From Candidatus Omnitrophota bacterium (GTDB lineage Bacteria; Omnitrophota; Gorgyraeia; JABMRG01; JAFGKX01): 14,332 nt of DNA. Both the position numbers and the translations under genes were made by a program. Shown here piece by piece: positions 1 through 7,631 of this stretch. The notes below the pieces were generated by a model. That model was not told the origin of the DNA. It searched no databases and saw only the letters and a program-made list of their open reading frames with translations. The DNA lies in contig JAFGKX010000032.1 in NCBI GenBank assembly GCA_016928375.1, positions 1-14,332 on the forward strand, in the 5' to 3' direction. Each line of letters starts with the position of its first letter. Positions within the stretch are counted from its first letter, which is position 1.

Positions 1-38
1 AAAAAAAAACAAAAGCCATAAGAAACATCGAAGAAAAA

Positions 39-647
39 ATGGAAATGGTAAGCGAGGATTCGCTCAGGCACCATATTCTGGAGGCAGCCAAGAATTTTAA
101 AATATCATGGATAGAACTCGGGCGGGCGCTATATTCCGTATGGAAAGATAAATCATACAAAGAATGGGGCTACAGCACCTTTGAAATTTATACCGCAAAG
201 GAAATAGGTATAAAGCAGCAAACAGCGATGAAGCTTTTAAAAAGCTACTACTTTCTTGAAAAAGAAGAACCGGCTTATCTTAAAAAAGAGGACGCGCAAT
301 CTTCCGGCGTCGCATCATTGCCCAATTATGAGTCGGTTAATGTCCTGCGCCTTGCCAAGAGCAAAAAAATCGACACTCATGATTATGAAAATTTAAAAAA
401 AGGCGTATTTGAAAAAGGCAAGGATGTGCGCGAGGTAAAAAAAGACCTCACTGCGATATTAAGGCAGAGAGAGGAACTTGAGCCGGAAGAGGCAAGGGAA
501 AAGAAAAGGGTCTCTTCCATACGCCGCCTTGTGGCAACATTAAAAACATTAAAAGAAGAGGCGCAGGTTTCGAAGCTTTTATCCGCGCCTTTGATAAAAG
601 AAACCGCGAGCCTTATAAAAAAATTAGAGGAGGAAATACATGGCTAA
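39..647 (+). CDS. Hypothetical helical protein with HTH-like N-terminal half; start uncertain, may extend past the window edge
   Basis: I do not recognise a named family. The protein is 202 residues from the first ATG. Residues about 8-75 form an all-helical region containing W-I-E-L-G-R-A-L and K-E-W-G-Y-S-T-F-E-I-Y followed by a helix-turn-helix-like stretch (A-K-E-I-G-I-K-Q-Q-T-A-M-K-L-L), which suggests DNA binding. Residues about 120-200 are rich in Lys and Glu and probably form a coiled coil. The start is unsure: there is no clear ribosome binding site before 39 or before the next ATG at 45, and the frame stays open without a stop to the left edge, so the real N-terminus may lie outside. 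The gene ends 8 bases inside the phosphofructokinase gene (stop at 645-647, next start at 640), so the two are probably cotranscribed and translationally coupled. A role in regulating that gene would be speculation. Confidence 0.72.
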   Translation: MEMVSEDSLRHHILEAAKNFKISWIELGRALYSVWKDKSYKEWGYSTFEIYTAKEIGIKQQTAMKLLKSYYFLEKEEPAYLKKEDAQSSGVASLPNYESVNVLRLAKSKKIDTHDYENLKKGVFEKGKDVREVKKDLTAILRQREELEPEEAREKKRVSSIRRLVATLKTLKEEAQVSKLLSAPLIKETASLIKKLEEEIHG

Positions 648-1854
648 CATCAAAAAAATCGGGATCATTACAAGCGGCGGCGACTGCGGCGGGCTAAACG
701 GCGTTATAAAAGGCGCAGCAGCTATGGCTAATTCATTGGGAATAGAATGCTTCATCATACCTAACGGCTACGCAGGGCTTTACAATCTGATAGATTTTGA
801 CAAGCTTACGCAGCTTACACCTGAAAGAAATGACCTGATAAATATTACTCTGGCAGGCTCGCAAGCTGGAAATTCGCGCGTTAAGATAAAAAAGATAACT
901 GATGATAAAAAATATGAGCGCATCAAAAACGGGCTTAAAGAATTTTCAATAGACGCGCTTGTCATAAGCGGCGGAGATGATTCAGGAAGCGTAATTGTGG
1001 ATCTGGCTTCTCATGGTATTCCATGCGTGCATGTGCCAAAAACAATGGATCTGGATCTTCAGACATATTCAGTCGGCGGCGATTCCACAATAAACAGAAT
1101 AACCACATTTGCGAATGATCTTAAGACCACAGCGCACACACATAACAGAGTCCTTGTGTTAGAGGTGTTCGGCAGATACGCAGGGCATACGGCATTCAGA
1201 GGCGGCATTGCAGCTGATGCTGATGCAGTGCTTATACCGGAAGTGCCTGTTGATTTTGATGTTTTGTATAATGACACAAAGCATAAACTTTTTAACAGAA
1301 TAAACGCAAGCGATGTAAAAGCCGGATATTATCTGATAGTAGTCGCGGAAGGCCTGAAAAACGCGAATGGCGAAGAAATCGTAGATGAAGGCGCAGGGCT
1401 GGATGCATTCGGGCATAAAAAATTAGCAGGCGCAGGTAAATACGTGTGCCAGCAGCTTTCAAAGAAATTCAAATCCGATAAGGCAATAAAAGACCTGATG
1501 AAGAAAACGCACATGTATGTTGAGGGCATATACGACATACCTGAAGTGCGTGAGGTAAGCCCCGGGCATCTTGTACGCTGCGGTTACAGTTCAGCATATG
1601 ACGCAAATTTCGGAAAAGAAGGCGGCGCAGCAGCGGTTCTTTTACTTAAGAAAGGCATGACAGGCGTTACTATTTCCGGAGTATCGGGCAAGACAGTAAA
1701 ATACATGAAGACCGAAAATGCCATAAAACAAAAGCATGTGGATCTAAACCAGGTTGAATTGCACGAAAATATGGGCATATGCTTTGGAAGAAAACCAAAG
1801 GCATACAGTCCCGAATTTGAGGAACTAAAACAATCGCCTGAAAGATATATGTAA
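640..1854 (+). CDS. pfkA: 6-phosphofructokinase, PPi-dependent type by signature
   Basis: This enzyme phosphorylates fructose 6-phosphate to fructose 1,6-bisphosphate in glycolysis, in the cytoplasm. Its 404 residues match bacterial PFKs of the long group. Visible motifs are the nucleotide loop S-G-G-D-C-G-G-L-N (12-20), G-G-D-D-S (111-115), P-K-T-M-D-L-D (133-139) with D137 as the expected catalytic base, E-V-F-G-R (175-179), I-P-E, V-A-E-G, and a fructose-phosphate-binding P-G-H-L-V-R. In the PFK superfamily, Asp after GGD (D114) and Lys in PKT (K134) mark pyrophosphate users, whereas ATP enzymes usually have Gly at both places. By that rule this one is likely PPi-dependent and reversible. 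Leu138 replaces the usual Asn of T-I-D-N-D, which is odd. The start is fixed by a strong GAGGAGG at 627-633 and by the overlap with the preceding gene. The general assignment is very sure; the phosphoryl donor is inferred. Confidence 0.95.
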   Translation: MANIKKIGIITSGGDCGGLNGVIKGAAAMANSLGIECFIIPNGYAGLYNLIDFDKLTQLTPERNDLINITLAGSQAGNSRVKIKKITDDKKYERIKNGLKEFSIDALVISGGDDSGSVIVDLASHGIPCVHVPKTMDLDLQTYSVGGDSTINRITTFANDLKTTAHTHNRVLVLEVFGRYAGHTAFRGGIAADADAVLIPEVPVDFDVLYNDTKHKLFNRINASDVKAGYYLIVVAEGLKNANGEEIVDEGAGLDAFGHKKLAGAGKYVCQQLSKKFKSDKAIKDLMKKTHMYVEGIYDIPEVREVSPGHLVRCGYSSAYDANFGKEGGAAAVLLLKKGMTGVTISGVSGKTVKYMKTENAIKQKHVDLNQVELHENMGICFGRKPKAYSPEFEELKQSPERYM

Positions 1855-1863
1855 ATGAAATAC

Positions 1864-1945
1864 CGTCATTGCGAGTCCGCCAAAGGCGGACGAAGCAGTC
1901 CCTAAACATGAGATTGCTTCGTCGCTATCGCTCCTCGCAATGACG
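1864..1945. repeat. 82-bp imperfect inverted repeat element (REP/MITE-like)
   Basis: The ends are perfect inverted copies of CGTCATTGCGAG (1864-1875 and, reversed, 1934-1945). Each arm continues with CGAAGCARTC. In the left arm a small palindrome, TCCGCCAAAGGCGGA (1876-1890), lies between these two blocks. In the right arm the place is taken by GAGCGATAGCGA read on the minus strand. The whole would fold into a long stem with side hairpins. It sits between pfk and the small exported protein gene. From memory, elements with 'CGTCATTGCGAG...GAAGCAATC' arms recur as intergenic repeats in many bacterial genomes. I see only one copy here. It carries no gene, and could act as an mRNA-stabilising or attenuating structure. 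Confidence 0.85.
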
Positions 1946-1957
1946 CATGTGAACATT

Positions 1958-2257
1958 ATGATAAAAAAATTATCCACAACGCTGGCTATACTGCTACTAA
2001 CTAGTGTTTTTTCTTTTGCTCAAACCAATAGGCCGATTCAGATAAATACAGGCGCATCCTGCCAAAAAATAACCTCTATGCTGGGTGAGCCCGTAAAAGA
2101 GGCTGTAATAAGCGAGTTTTGGGGCAATAAAAAGTCCCTTTACAAGATAGGAGAGAACGATTATTGCGTAATCGAATATCTATTCAGCCGCGTCAAAAAC
2201 ATCCTATTCCTTGAACAGGTAACTGGAGAAGAGGCCTTATCCAAATTTAATCAATAA
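1958..2257 (+). CDS. Small exported protein, BamE/SmpA-like fold suspected
   Basis: This is a 99-residue protein with a clear signal peptide: M-I-K-K, a hydrophobic core at 9-19, and a probable cleavage site after S-F-A (21). The mature part contains T-G-A-S-C-Q-K-I-T-S-M-L-G-E-P (31-45), the 'G-x-[ST]-x-x-[KQ]-[IV]-x-x-[ML]-[LM]-G' pattern seen in BamE/SmpA-like small envelope proteins, followed by beta-type sequence. I chose the ATG at 1958. An in-frame ATG at 1940 lies inside the inverted repeat and would add six residues before the signal peptide. No good ribosome binding site precedes either. There is no lipobox, so it is probably periplasmic. The lipoprotein encoded at 7673-8068 shows a comparable motif. 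The export call is firm; the fold call is tentative. Confidence 0.8.
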   Translation: MIKKLSTTLAILLLTSVFSFAQTNRPIQINTGASCQKITSMLGEPVKEAVISEFWGNKKSLYKIGENDYCVIEYLFSRVKNILFLEQVTGEEALSKFNQ

Positions 2258-2274
2258 AAGATATATTTTTTTTG

Positions 2275-2303
2275 TTGCATTAGTACAAACTTTATATTAT
2301 AAT
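2275..2303 (+). promoter_or_regulatory. Sigma-70-type promoter for the exported radical SAM gene
   Basis: TTGCAT at 2275-2280 and a perfect TATAAT at 2298-2303 are separated by 17 bases. Transcription would begin near 2310, giving a leader of about 44 bases before the ATG at 2354. The surrounding 2258-2353 gap is very AT-rich and holds nothing else that I can see. Confidence 0.7.
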
Positions 2304-2353
2304 AATAAAAGTATTTATTCAAAATTAACTATTTTATCAAAGAATATTCCTTC

Positions 2354-4057
2354 ATGCTTAAATTCTTAAAAATAATCATAACAATTGCAATAGCGATAAA
2401 TAACAGCCAAGCCCTGGCATTAAACCAACCCTTAAACAGCCACGCCTTACGCCCGTTGACAGCTACCTTAGCGGAAGAAACAGTATTTATAAATAATGTA
2501 GAAAGGGGCACAATAGCGCTGGAACCAAAGCAGGTAGAGAATCTTTTAGGTAGAATAACCGCAAGCCCCGGATTGCATGGACAGTTAAACGGCATATTTG
2601 AACAAGATGATGAATTTATAGATTTCTTTTTGAATCCAGGTAATTTTATAGAGAGGTGTAATGACGATGGATTATTAGTTATGTTATGCAATTTTATGAC
2701 CAGTTTATTAAGCAATAATGATATTTTGGGGGAAATCCCGATTTGTAATTACGCCGGATTAAGGGCCCAGGCTGAAAGAATAGCAGAACAATTAGCAATA
2801 CGTTTAGGCCGCCTGGAAAATATATTATCGGATCGTACATTATATAAACATACAAGAGCCGATAATTTATTGAATATGGCAAAAGAATATGCCGTGGATC
2901 CATCGCTCGTATACTATTTAGATATACGCCACAGCGGAATTACCATATTAGGGTCAGACGCCTCATTACTTTACACTGAAAATGGAAAATATAAGACTGT
3001 GGATGGTATACTAAATAATATTTTATTTTTCTCAACAAGAAAAGTATTCTTAGGAGATTCTCCCTATGTCTATAGCGTTGGCACAGGTAAATTGTATTAT
3101 TACGGAAGGCCGCTGGATATAAGCTGCGATTTTTGTAAAATACCGAATGAGTCTGAAAACTGGTATTTTAAGCAGATATGGAGAAATGGCATACCGACCG
3201 ATGAAGTGGATACAAGCTATCTTGTGATAAACTTCAGAAATTTCTGCAAAACTCCATGCCCATTTTGCAGGCGCGCTTCAGGCGAAAGGGAAAGATGCTT
3301 TGGCCTTACAGCCATGCAAAATCAAAATATCAGCGTAGATGAAGGGCTAAGCCAGATCGAAACGGCTCATGGAAAGGATATTTTTAGGACAATACAAAAA
3401 ATTTCGGTTATGGAGGCAGGTTTTGCTACAGAAGAAGAAGAGGTCGTGTTTCTGAAAGATTTAATAGCGAAATTAAAAGCCAGGGGTTTTACCGGCAAGA
3501 TTACTCCTTTTACATCATTTTTAAGGGCGCAGCAATCGTTTAGGGAGTTGATAAAATGCGGTTACAGCATGGATGAATGCCTGTTTCCGCTTGAATGCTT
3601 TACCAGAAGAGAAGAAGTTTTGGGCGCTAGAAAAAACTCTACATTCGAAGAATCTTTGGAATGGATGAAAGTAGCTAAAAAATATTATAAAAGCGTACGT
3701 GTTTTCCTGCTTATAGGCCTAGCGGACAACCTGGATGATTTAAATAAATTTATTCCCATATTACTTGAAAACGATATTCAAATCCAACTAAGCTCATATG
3801 CCGTTGCTTTGCCGAGGCAGCGAAATTTATTGTGCTATGATATAGTACGGGATGAAAGAAATAACGGGCATATACGCTTCTTACTGGAGGCGGTCAAGAT
3901 AGCCTTTGAAAATGGGGTTAGCTGCCCCGAGGCGGTTGTAATGAATGGCGTTTGGCCTATGCATGCTGACAGTTTAATTCACCTAAACAGCCCATTGCGA
4001 ACACAGCGAGCCCAGCATAATTTACCATTTACAGGGTTGCTAGAAACCGCAGCATAA
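2354..4057 (+). CDS. Radical SAM-like protein with signal peptide and SHALRP N-terminal motif
   Basis: This 567-residue protein has a hydrophobic N-terminus (about residues 5-15) and then S-H-A-L-R-P (29-34). S-H-A would be a signal peptidase I site giving a mature protein that starts L-R-P. Residues about 40-240 match nothing I know. C258 and C261 (C-D-F-C) precede a classic CX3CX2C, C298-K-T-P-C302-P-F-C305, the cluster ligand motif of radical SAM enzymes. Downstream stretches such as V-M-E-A-G-F (352-357), K-I-T-P-F-T-S-F and a late G-L-A-D-N fit the alternating strands of a radical SAM barrel. The substrate is unknown. Export is odd for an oxygen-sensitive [4Fe-4S] enzyme that needs SAM, so the N-terminus could instead be a membrane anchor or some other targeting signal. 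There is no strong ribosome binding site. A promoter precedes the gene, and yajQ follows with its own. Radical SAM call: fairly sure. Localisation: inferred. Confidence 0.8.
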   Translation: MLKFLKIIITIAIAINNSQALALNQPLNSHALRPLTATLAEETVFINNVERGTIALEPKQVENLLGRITASPGLHGQLNGIFEQDDEFIDFFLNPGNFIERCNDDGLLVMLCNFMTSLLSNNDILGEIPICNYAGLRAQAERIAEQLAIRLGRLENILSDRTLYKHTRADNLLNMAKEYAVDPSLVYYLDIRHSGITILGSDASLLYTENGKYKTVDGILNNILFFSTRKVFLGDSPYVYSVGTGKLYYYGRPLDISCDFCKIPNESENWYFKQIWRNGIPTDEVDTSYLVINFRNFCKTPCPFCRRASGERERCFGLTAMQNQNISVDEGLSQIETAHGKDIFRTIQKISVMEAGFATEEEEVVFLKDLIAKLKARGFTGKITPFTSFLRAQQSFRELIKCGYSMDECLFPLECFTRREEVLGARKNSTFEESLEWMKVAKKYYKSVRVFLLIGLADNLDDLNKFIPILLENDIQIQLSSYAVALPRQRNLLCYDIVRDERNNGHIRFLLEAVKIAFENGVSCPEAVVMNGVWPMHADSLIHLNSPLRTQRAQHNLPFTGLLETAA

Positions 4058-4061
4058 AATC

Positions 4062-4090
4062 TTGCATAATGTTTAAAAATATGGTAATAT
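4062..4090 (+). promoter_or_regulatory. Sigma-70-type promoter for yajQ
   Basis: TTGCAT (4062-4067) and TAATAT (4085-4090) have a 17-base spacer. The -35 hexamer equals that of the preceding gene's promoter. The predicted start near 4097 leaves a short leader that contains the ribosome binding site AAAGGA (4099-4104). Confidence 0.6.
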
Positions 4091-4111
4091 TTCAAAATAA
4101 AGGAAATTGAT

Positions 4112-4612
4112 ATGGGAAAGCAAAATTTTTCGTTCGATATAGTATCTGAAGTGGATCTGCAGGAAGTTGATAATGCCGTAAATCAGCTTAAAAAAGAAGT
4201 TGCTATGCGGTATGATTTTAAAAACAGCAAAACCACAATAGAATATAGCCGCGATGAAAAAACCATTACATATATAACAGAGGATGATTTTAAGCTGCGC
4301 GCCATAAAAGAGATGCTTAAAGAGAGGCTTATAAAGAGAAAGATATCCATAAAATCTGTTATTTTTAAGGAGCCAGAACAGGTGTTCGGCGGCCATTATA
4401 AGCAGGTAGTGACAATAAACACAGGCATTGATAAGGACAAGGCAAAGGAGCTGGTCAAGATTATCAAGGCCTTTAACCCCAAGATACAGGCGCAAATAGA
4501 GGGTGAAAAGGTGCGTGTTTTTTCACCAAAGAAAGATGATCTACAGGATGTAATGGCGCATATAAGAGCAGTAGAATTCTCGCTGCCGCTAAGTTTTTGC
4601 AACTACAGATAA
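4112..4612 (+). CDS. yajQ: YajQ family nucleotide-binding protein
   Basis: The 166 residues match the YajQ/UPF0234 family in length and throughout. Visible hallmarks are N-F-S-F-D-I-V-S-E-V-D-L-Q-E-V-D-N-A-V-N at 5-24, R-Y-D-F-K (33-37), the central D-D-F-K-L and Q-V-V-T-I-N-T-G-I-D segments, and the typical end L-P-L-S-F-C-N-Y-R. The family has two ferredoxin-like domains and binds nucleotides. Several members bind cyclic di-GMP and act with transcription factors, so a signalling role in the cytoplasm is plausible, and a PilZ protein lies 4 kb away. The start is well supported by AAAGGA seven bases upstream. Its own promoter overlaps the end of the preceding gene. The gene converges on the large exported protein gene on the other strand. 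Confidence 0.94.
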   Translation: MGKQNFSFDIVSEVDLQEVDNAVNQLKKEVAMRYDFKNSKTTIEYSRDEKTITYITEDDFKLRAIKEMLKERLIKRKISIKSVIFKEPEQVFGGHYKQVVTINTGIDKDKAKELVKIIKAFNPKIQAQIEGEKVRVFSPKKDDLQDVMAHIRAVEFSLPLSFCNYR

Positions 4613-4857
4613 ACAAAATAACCAACAAAACCCCACAGAATTACCCAAAGTAAGCCATAAAATCATCAATTTAAGCCCTATTCGCGCTATATCTCTATGT
4701 CCGATAATATATCTTATGTTAACTACGCAATAGGGCGAGATGGCCTATAATGCTTATATTATGCTTAGGTTATGGAATTGTACAGTTTAGGTGTGGATAA
4801 TCGTCTTTTCAGGCCACTAAGGGCAAGAAACTATTAGCAAGTACTATCAGGTAGTAT
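4613..4857. other. Gene-free gap between two convergent genes
   Basis: These 245 bases hold no gene that I can support. A perfect 8-bp inverted repeat (GCCCTATT at 4675-4682, AATAGGGC at 4729-4736) has a 46-base loop. ATGCTTA is repeated at about 4750-4773. A small stem (AGTACTA/TAGTATT) lies at about 4839-4857, directly after the minus-strand stop codon, but has no T tract. None of these is a convincing intrinsic terminator. Confidence 0.5.
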
Positions 4858-7521
4858 TTATGCAGATTGGCGAAGTGCGGCTGGATTTCTAAGCGCGCCT
4901 GATAATGGTACGGCGGGGTTTTCTGTGCCTGGGGCGGCTTGCTGTGAATGATCTAATAAGGCCTGCCTTAATTCTGTATTGCTTTGATGTAGTTTTTCAA
5001 TAACAACAATGATAACCTCGAGCAATTGACGAAGTGATTGCGTGTTGCTTAAAAACCCAGTGTCATTTATAGCTGTTCTTAAAAATTGTAAGGCTTCAGG
5101 TACGGTTCTTAACCTGACTGTTTTTGTTGCCTTTGGAGAATCTGGTTTTGGTGCTGGTTCAGCAGTCGCTCTTCGAGCAGGCCTTCTGGCAGGCTCTTCG
5201 ACCTCTCTTCTTGCGGGTTTATCAGGTTGAAATGCCTCTTCAGACATATTTACTAATTCTATAATTATAGACCTAAGACGTACAACATGTTCTGTTTTTC
5301 TTATTTTACTGGTCAATATACTGTTTAGCTCATTTATCAATGTGGATACCTTTTTTTTAAGCTCATTATCAGGATGGGTGTCAGGATGATATCTCTGTAT
5401 TACATCTCTCATTGCTTGTGTTGCTCCTTCCGTATCTCTTGCGTCTCTTATACCGTATAACAATATAATAGCAACGCCATAAACATGGTTTGGATATTGA
5501 CTAATATACGTCTCTGCGCATGAAAAATATTGCCTAAGAGCAAACAATCTTTCTTCAAAAGTAGGCAAATCCATCATCATATTTGCAAGATCTTTAAGGT
5601 TTTTGGGAGGAAGTGTTTGTTGCGCTTTTTGCCTTGGCTTTGAGGCAGGTTTTGGCGGTGTTGCAGAAGCAACCGCAGGAGCAACAGATGAAGTCCTGGA
5701 TGATGATGCAGGCGGCCTCCATTGCAGCTGATCCAAAAAAGCATTTAAACTGCGCCATATTATTCCAAAATGTTGATCAGCAGTAGCGGCTTTATCACGT
5801 ACAGCATTGACAATCAAAGAGAAATTGTTCGTTAAAAGAGTTGATTCGTCAGCCATAACCTGACCGGATGACAACCTTCTTCTTAAAGATGCGACATAGG
5901 CTGTAAATATACTGGCTAAAAATATTTCAGCATATTTTTCAGCATCATTAGCCACATTAGTAGCCCTTTGCCGGTTAGATAATGAGCTATAAAGCCTGCT
6001 TGCGCCTTGAAACATTTCATCCATAAAAACAGGAAGCCTTTCTTTGTTTGCCCCTAATAAAGCATCAAACGCTTGCGCGTTCTCAACAGATAATGCAGAT
6101 ACGGTCCCGGGGCTTGCTTTATTAAATATTTGCCCGAAATATGCGGCAATATAGGACAAATTTAAGCTGCTTAATATTCCTGTCAATTCCGGCTTGCTGT
6201 CTTGTAATCTTGCCAATGCAGACATTATAACACCCCGATTTTCAGGCCTTGCATTGGTATGGGTAGTTATAGCCCAAGCATATATATCAGCTATAAGCTC
6301 GCTATCGCCCTTGCCTGCCTGCAGCAATGCTTTAGCAGTTATGGCTTGCCTATGAAAATCGCACAGTAAGCCGCAAATACTATAAAACTCTATAAGAAAA
6401 GCCTCCAATCCGTTACGATCTATGGCAGATTGAACCAATTCTGATGCGCTTGTTTCATCAGATAGAATTTGCATCGCAGTAAAATTACGTTTTGCAGTAT
6501 AAAAACTCGACTGTTGCCCTACAGGAACTGTATCATCTTCTTCCGATGCTGCAGGCCTTTCCTTTTGGCTTTCAGGACGCTTATCTTCCAGCATCAATAC
6601 CTGTGATCCTGTAAGAAGCGATGGCTGTCTGCCGGTCAATGCGCGGCTGATCCTGGTTAATACCCCGACTCGCATTACATCATTATATAGCATACGATAT
6701 ATAGCTCTTGTGCCTGCTATTGGATCGCAGGCAGCCAGGATTTTCCTTCCGTTGCTTGGGTTAAGGATTATATACTGTCTTAGCGCATCTGCAAATTTTT
6801 TTGTTTGTATGGCATTTGAGCTGCCGCCGCGTTCTTCATCTGCAGTGCAAAACATTGAAAATAAGATTTCTATCCAGTCGTGGAATTTTTGCGGGTTAGA
6901 CATAACTTGCTGCATCGCGCCTGCAAGCAATTGCCCATTAAAATCCTCCCGCCAAAATCTTCGTAATTGCCTGTCAGTCCCGCCGCCGTGGCTTCTAAAA
7001 ACAGTAATCAACGCACGCATTGCCTCCATAAGGTCATCATCGTTTATCCTGCGTATTTTTCTAAGGGGCGGTTCACCTAATAGTATTCGTAAGTGGTTAC
7101 GCAAATTAAGCAGTACATCTTCAGCTACCTCTCTTGATTCCCCGCTTGCTCTGACAAGCCGTTCTACATATGCAGCATATACCGAAATAAGCACTCTTAA
7201 AACATTATGCACTTTTTCCGTATCCCCTGATCTTTCCACCTCACGCTCAGTGCTGCTTAATATAGCTTGTAGCATAGAGCTTGTTTTTTCGTAATCCCTT
7301 AGTAAAAGCTGGAGCAGGGCAATTCTGTTTTCCTTTGTAAGATTATTTACCAATGGCTCAAGCCCATCTACGGTTATTTTAATAGGCCCATTGAACCGAG
7401 GCACTGGCTTGCGTGTTTTTCTTAGAACTTCAGAGACAGGCCTTAATGCATAGCTGTCACTTAAAAAAAGTTGATTTATTATAAAAACGGTAAGTATTGT
7501 TATGCGGAAAAACTTGTTCAT
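4858..7521 (-). CDS. Large predicted exported helical protein with SYALRP motif and J-domain-like HPD segment
   Basis: I do not recognise the whole protein. From the ATG at 7521 it has 887 residues; an in-frame GTG at 7533 would add four, but neither has a strong ribosome binding site. Residues 1-25 look like a signal peptide with a cleavage site S-Y-A followed by L-R-P (26-28). Two mainly helical regions follow (about 40-305 and 340-600), then a Pro/Ala/Ser linker (about 602-640), a helical region (about 642-765), an Arg/Pro/Ala/Glu-rich linker (about 766-800), a helical segment (about 805-857) and an Ala/Pro-rich tail. In the third region A-M-R-D-V-I-Q-R-Y-H-P-D-T-H-P-D (703-718) matches helix II plus the HPD loop of DnaJ J-domains, with H712-P-D714, and a plausible helix III follows. 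The J-domain hallmark suggests contact with an Hsp70, but it is unusual for an exported protein, and the helix I match is weak. The protein may be a scaffold. Export is fairly sure; function is unknown. Confidence 0.8.
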   Translation of the reverse strand: MNKFFRITILTVFIINQLFLSDSYALRPVSEVLRKTRKPVPRFNGPIKITVDGLEPLVNNLTKENRIALLQLLLRDYEKTSSMLQAILSSTEREVERSGDTEKVHNVLRVLISVYAAYVERLVRASGESREVAEDVLLNLRNHLRILLGEPPLRKIRRINDDDLMEAMRALITVFRSHGGGTDRQLRRFWREDFNGQLLAGAMQQVMSNPQKFHDWIEILFSMFCTADEERGGSSNAIQTKKFADALRQYIILNPSNGRKILAACDPIAGTRAIYRMLYNDVMRVGVLTRISRALTGRQPSLLTGSQVLMLEDKRPESQKERPAASEEDDTVPVGQQSSFYTAKRNFTAMQILSDETSASELVQSAIDRNGLEAFLIEFYSICGLLCDFHRQAITAKALLQAGKGDSELIADIYAWAITTHTNARPENRGVIMSALARLQDSKPELTGILSSLNLSYIAAYFGQIFNKASPGTVSALSVENAQAFDALLGANKERLPVFMDEMFQGASRLYSSLSNRQRATNVANDAEKYAEIFLASIFTAYVASLRRRLSSGQVMADESTLLTNNFSLIVNAVRDKAATADQHFGIIWRSLNAFLDQLQWRPPASSSRTSSVAPAVASATPPKPASKPRQKAQQTLPPKNLKDLANMMMDLPTFEERLFALRQYFSCAETYISQYPNHVYGVAIILLYGIRDARDTEGATQAMRDVIQRYHPDTHPDNELKKKVSTLINELNSILTSKIRKTEHVVRLRSIIIELVNMSEEAFQPDKPARREVEEPARRPARRATAEPAPKPDSPKATKTVRLRTVPEALQFLRTAINDTGFLSNTQSLRQLLEVIIVVIEKLHQSNTELRQALLDHSQQAAPGTENPAVPLSGALRNPAALRQSA

Positions 7522-7570
7522 ATCTTTAATCACTATTAATTAAAAGCCTTAATTTAGCTACAAATAATAA

Positions 7571-7612
7571 CCCCCAAACACAGAAGCTTTACAAAAGCTA
7601 TGCGTTCGGGGG
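7571..7612 (-). terminator. Strong GC-ended hairpin in the leader of the large exported protein gene (attenuator or terminator)
   Basis: CCCCC at 7571-7575 pairs with GGGGG at 7608-7612. The pairing continues AAC/GTT after one mismatch, and an inner stem AGCTTT/AAAGCT is present (7585-7599). Read on the minus strand the last strand of the stem is GGGGG, followed by TTATTATTTG, which is the form of an intrinsic terminator. It lies after the stop of the lipoprotein gene and also after a good promoter at 7632-7660. It therefore sits inside the predicted 5' leader of the gene starting at 7521. It may end upstream transcription, attenuate this gene, or both. Confidence 0.7.
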
Positions 7613-7631
7613 AGTGTTATCTTTGGCTTAT

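Noticed and set aside
1970..1978. DnaA-box-like TTATCCACA, with a second one reversed at 4792-4800
   Set aside because: Two isolated 9-mers 2.8 kb apart, one inside a coding sequence, with no cluster, no dnaA/dnaN and no AT-rich unwinding region. Not evidence of an origin.
4675..4736. Bidirectional terminator from the inverted repeat GCCCTATT/AATAGGGC
   Set aside because: The loop is 46 bases and no T tract follows on either strand.
6710..7294. 194-codon open frame on the plus strand
   Set aside because: It lies entirely antisense to the large exported protein gene, with Ser/Arg/Ile-rich shadow composition and no start signals.
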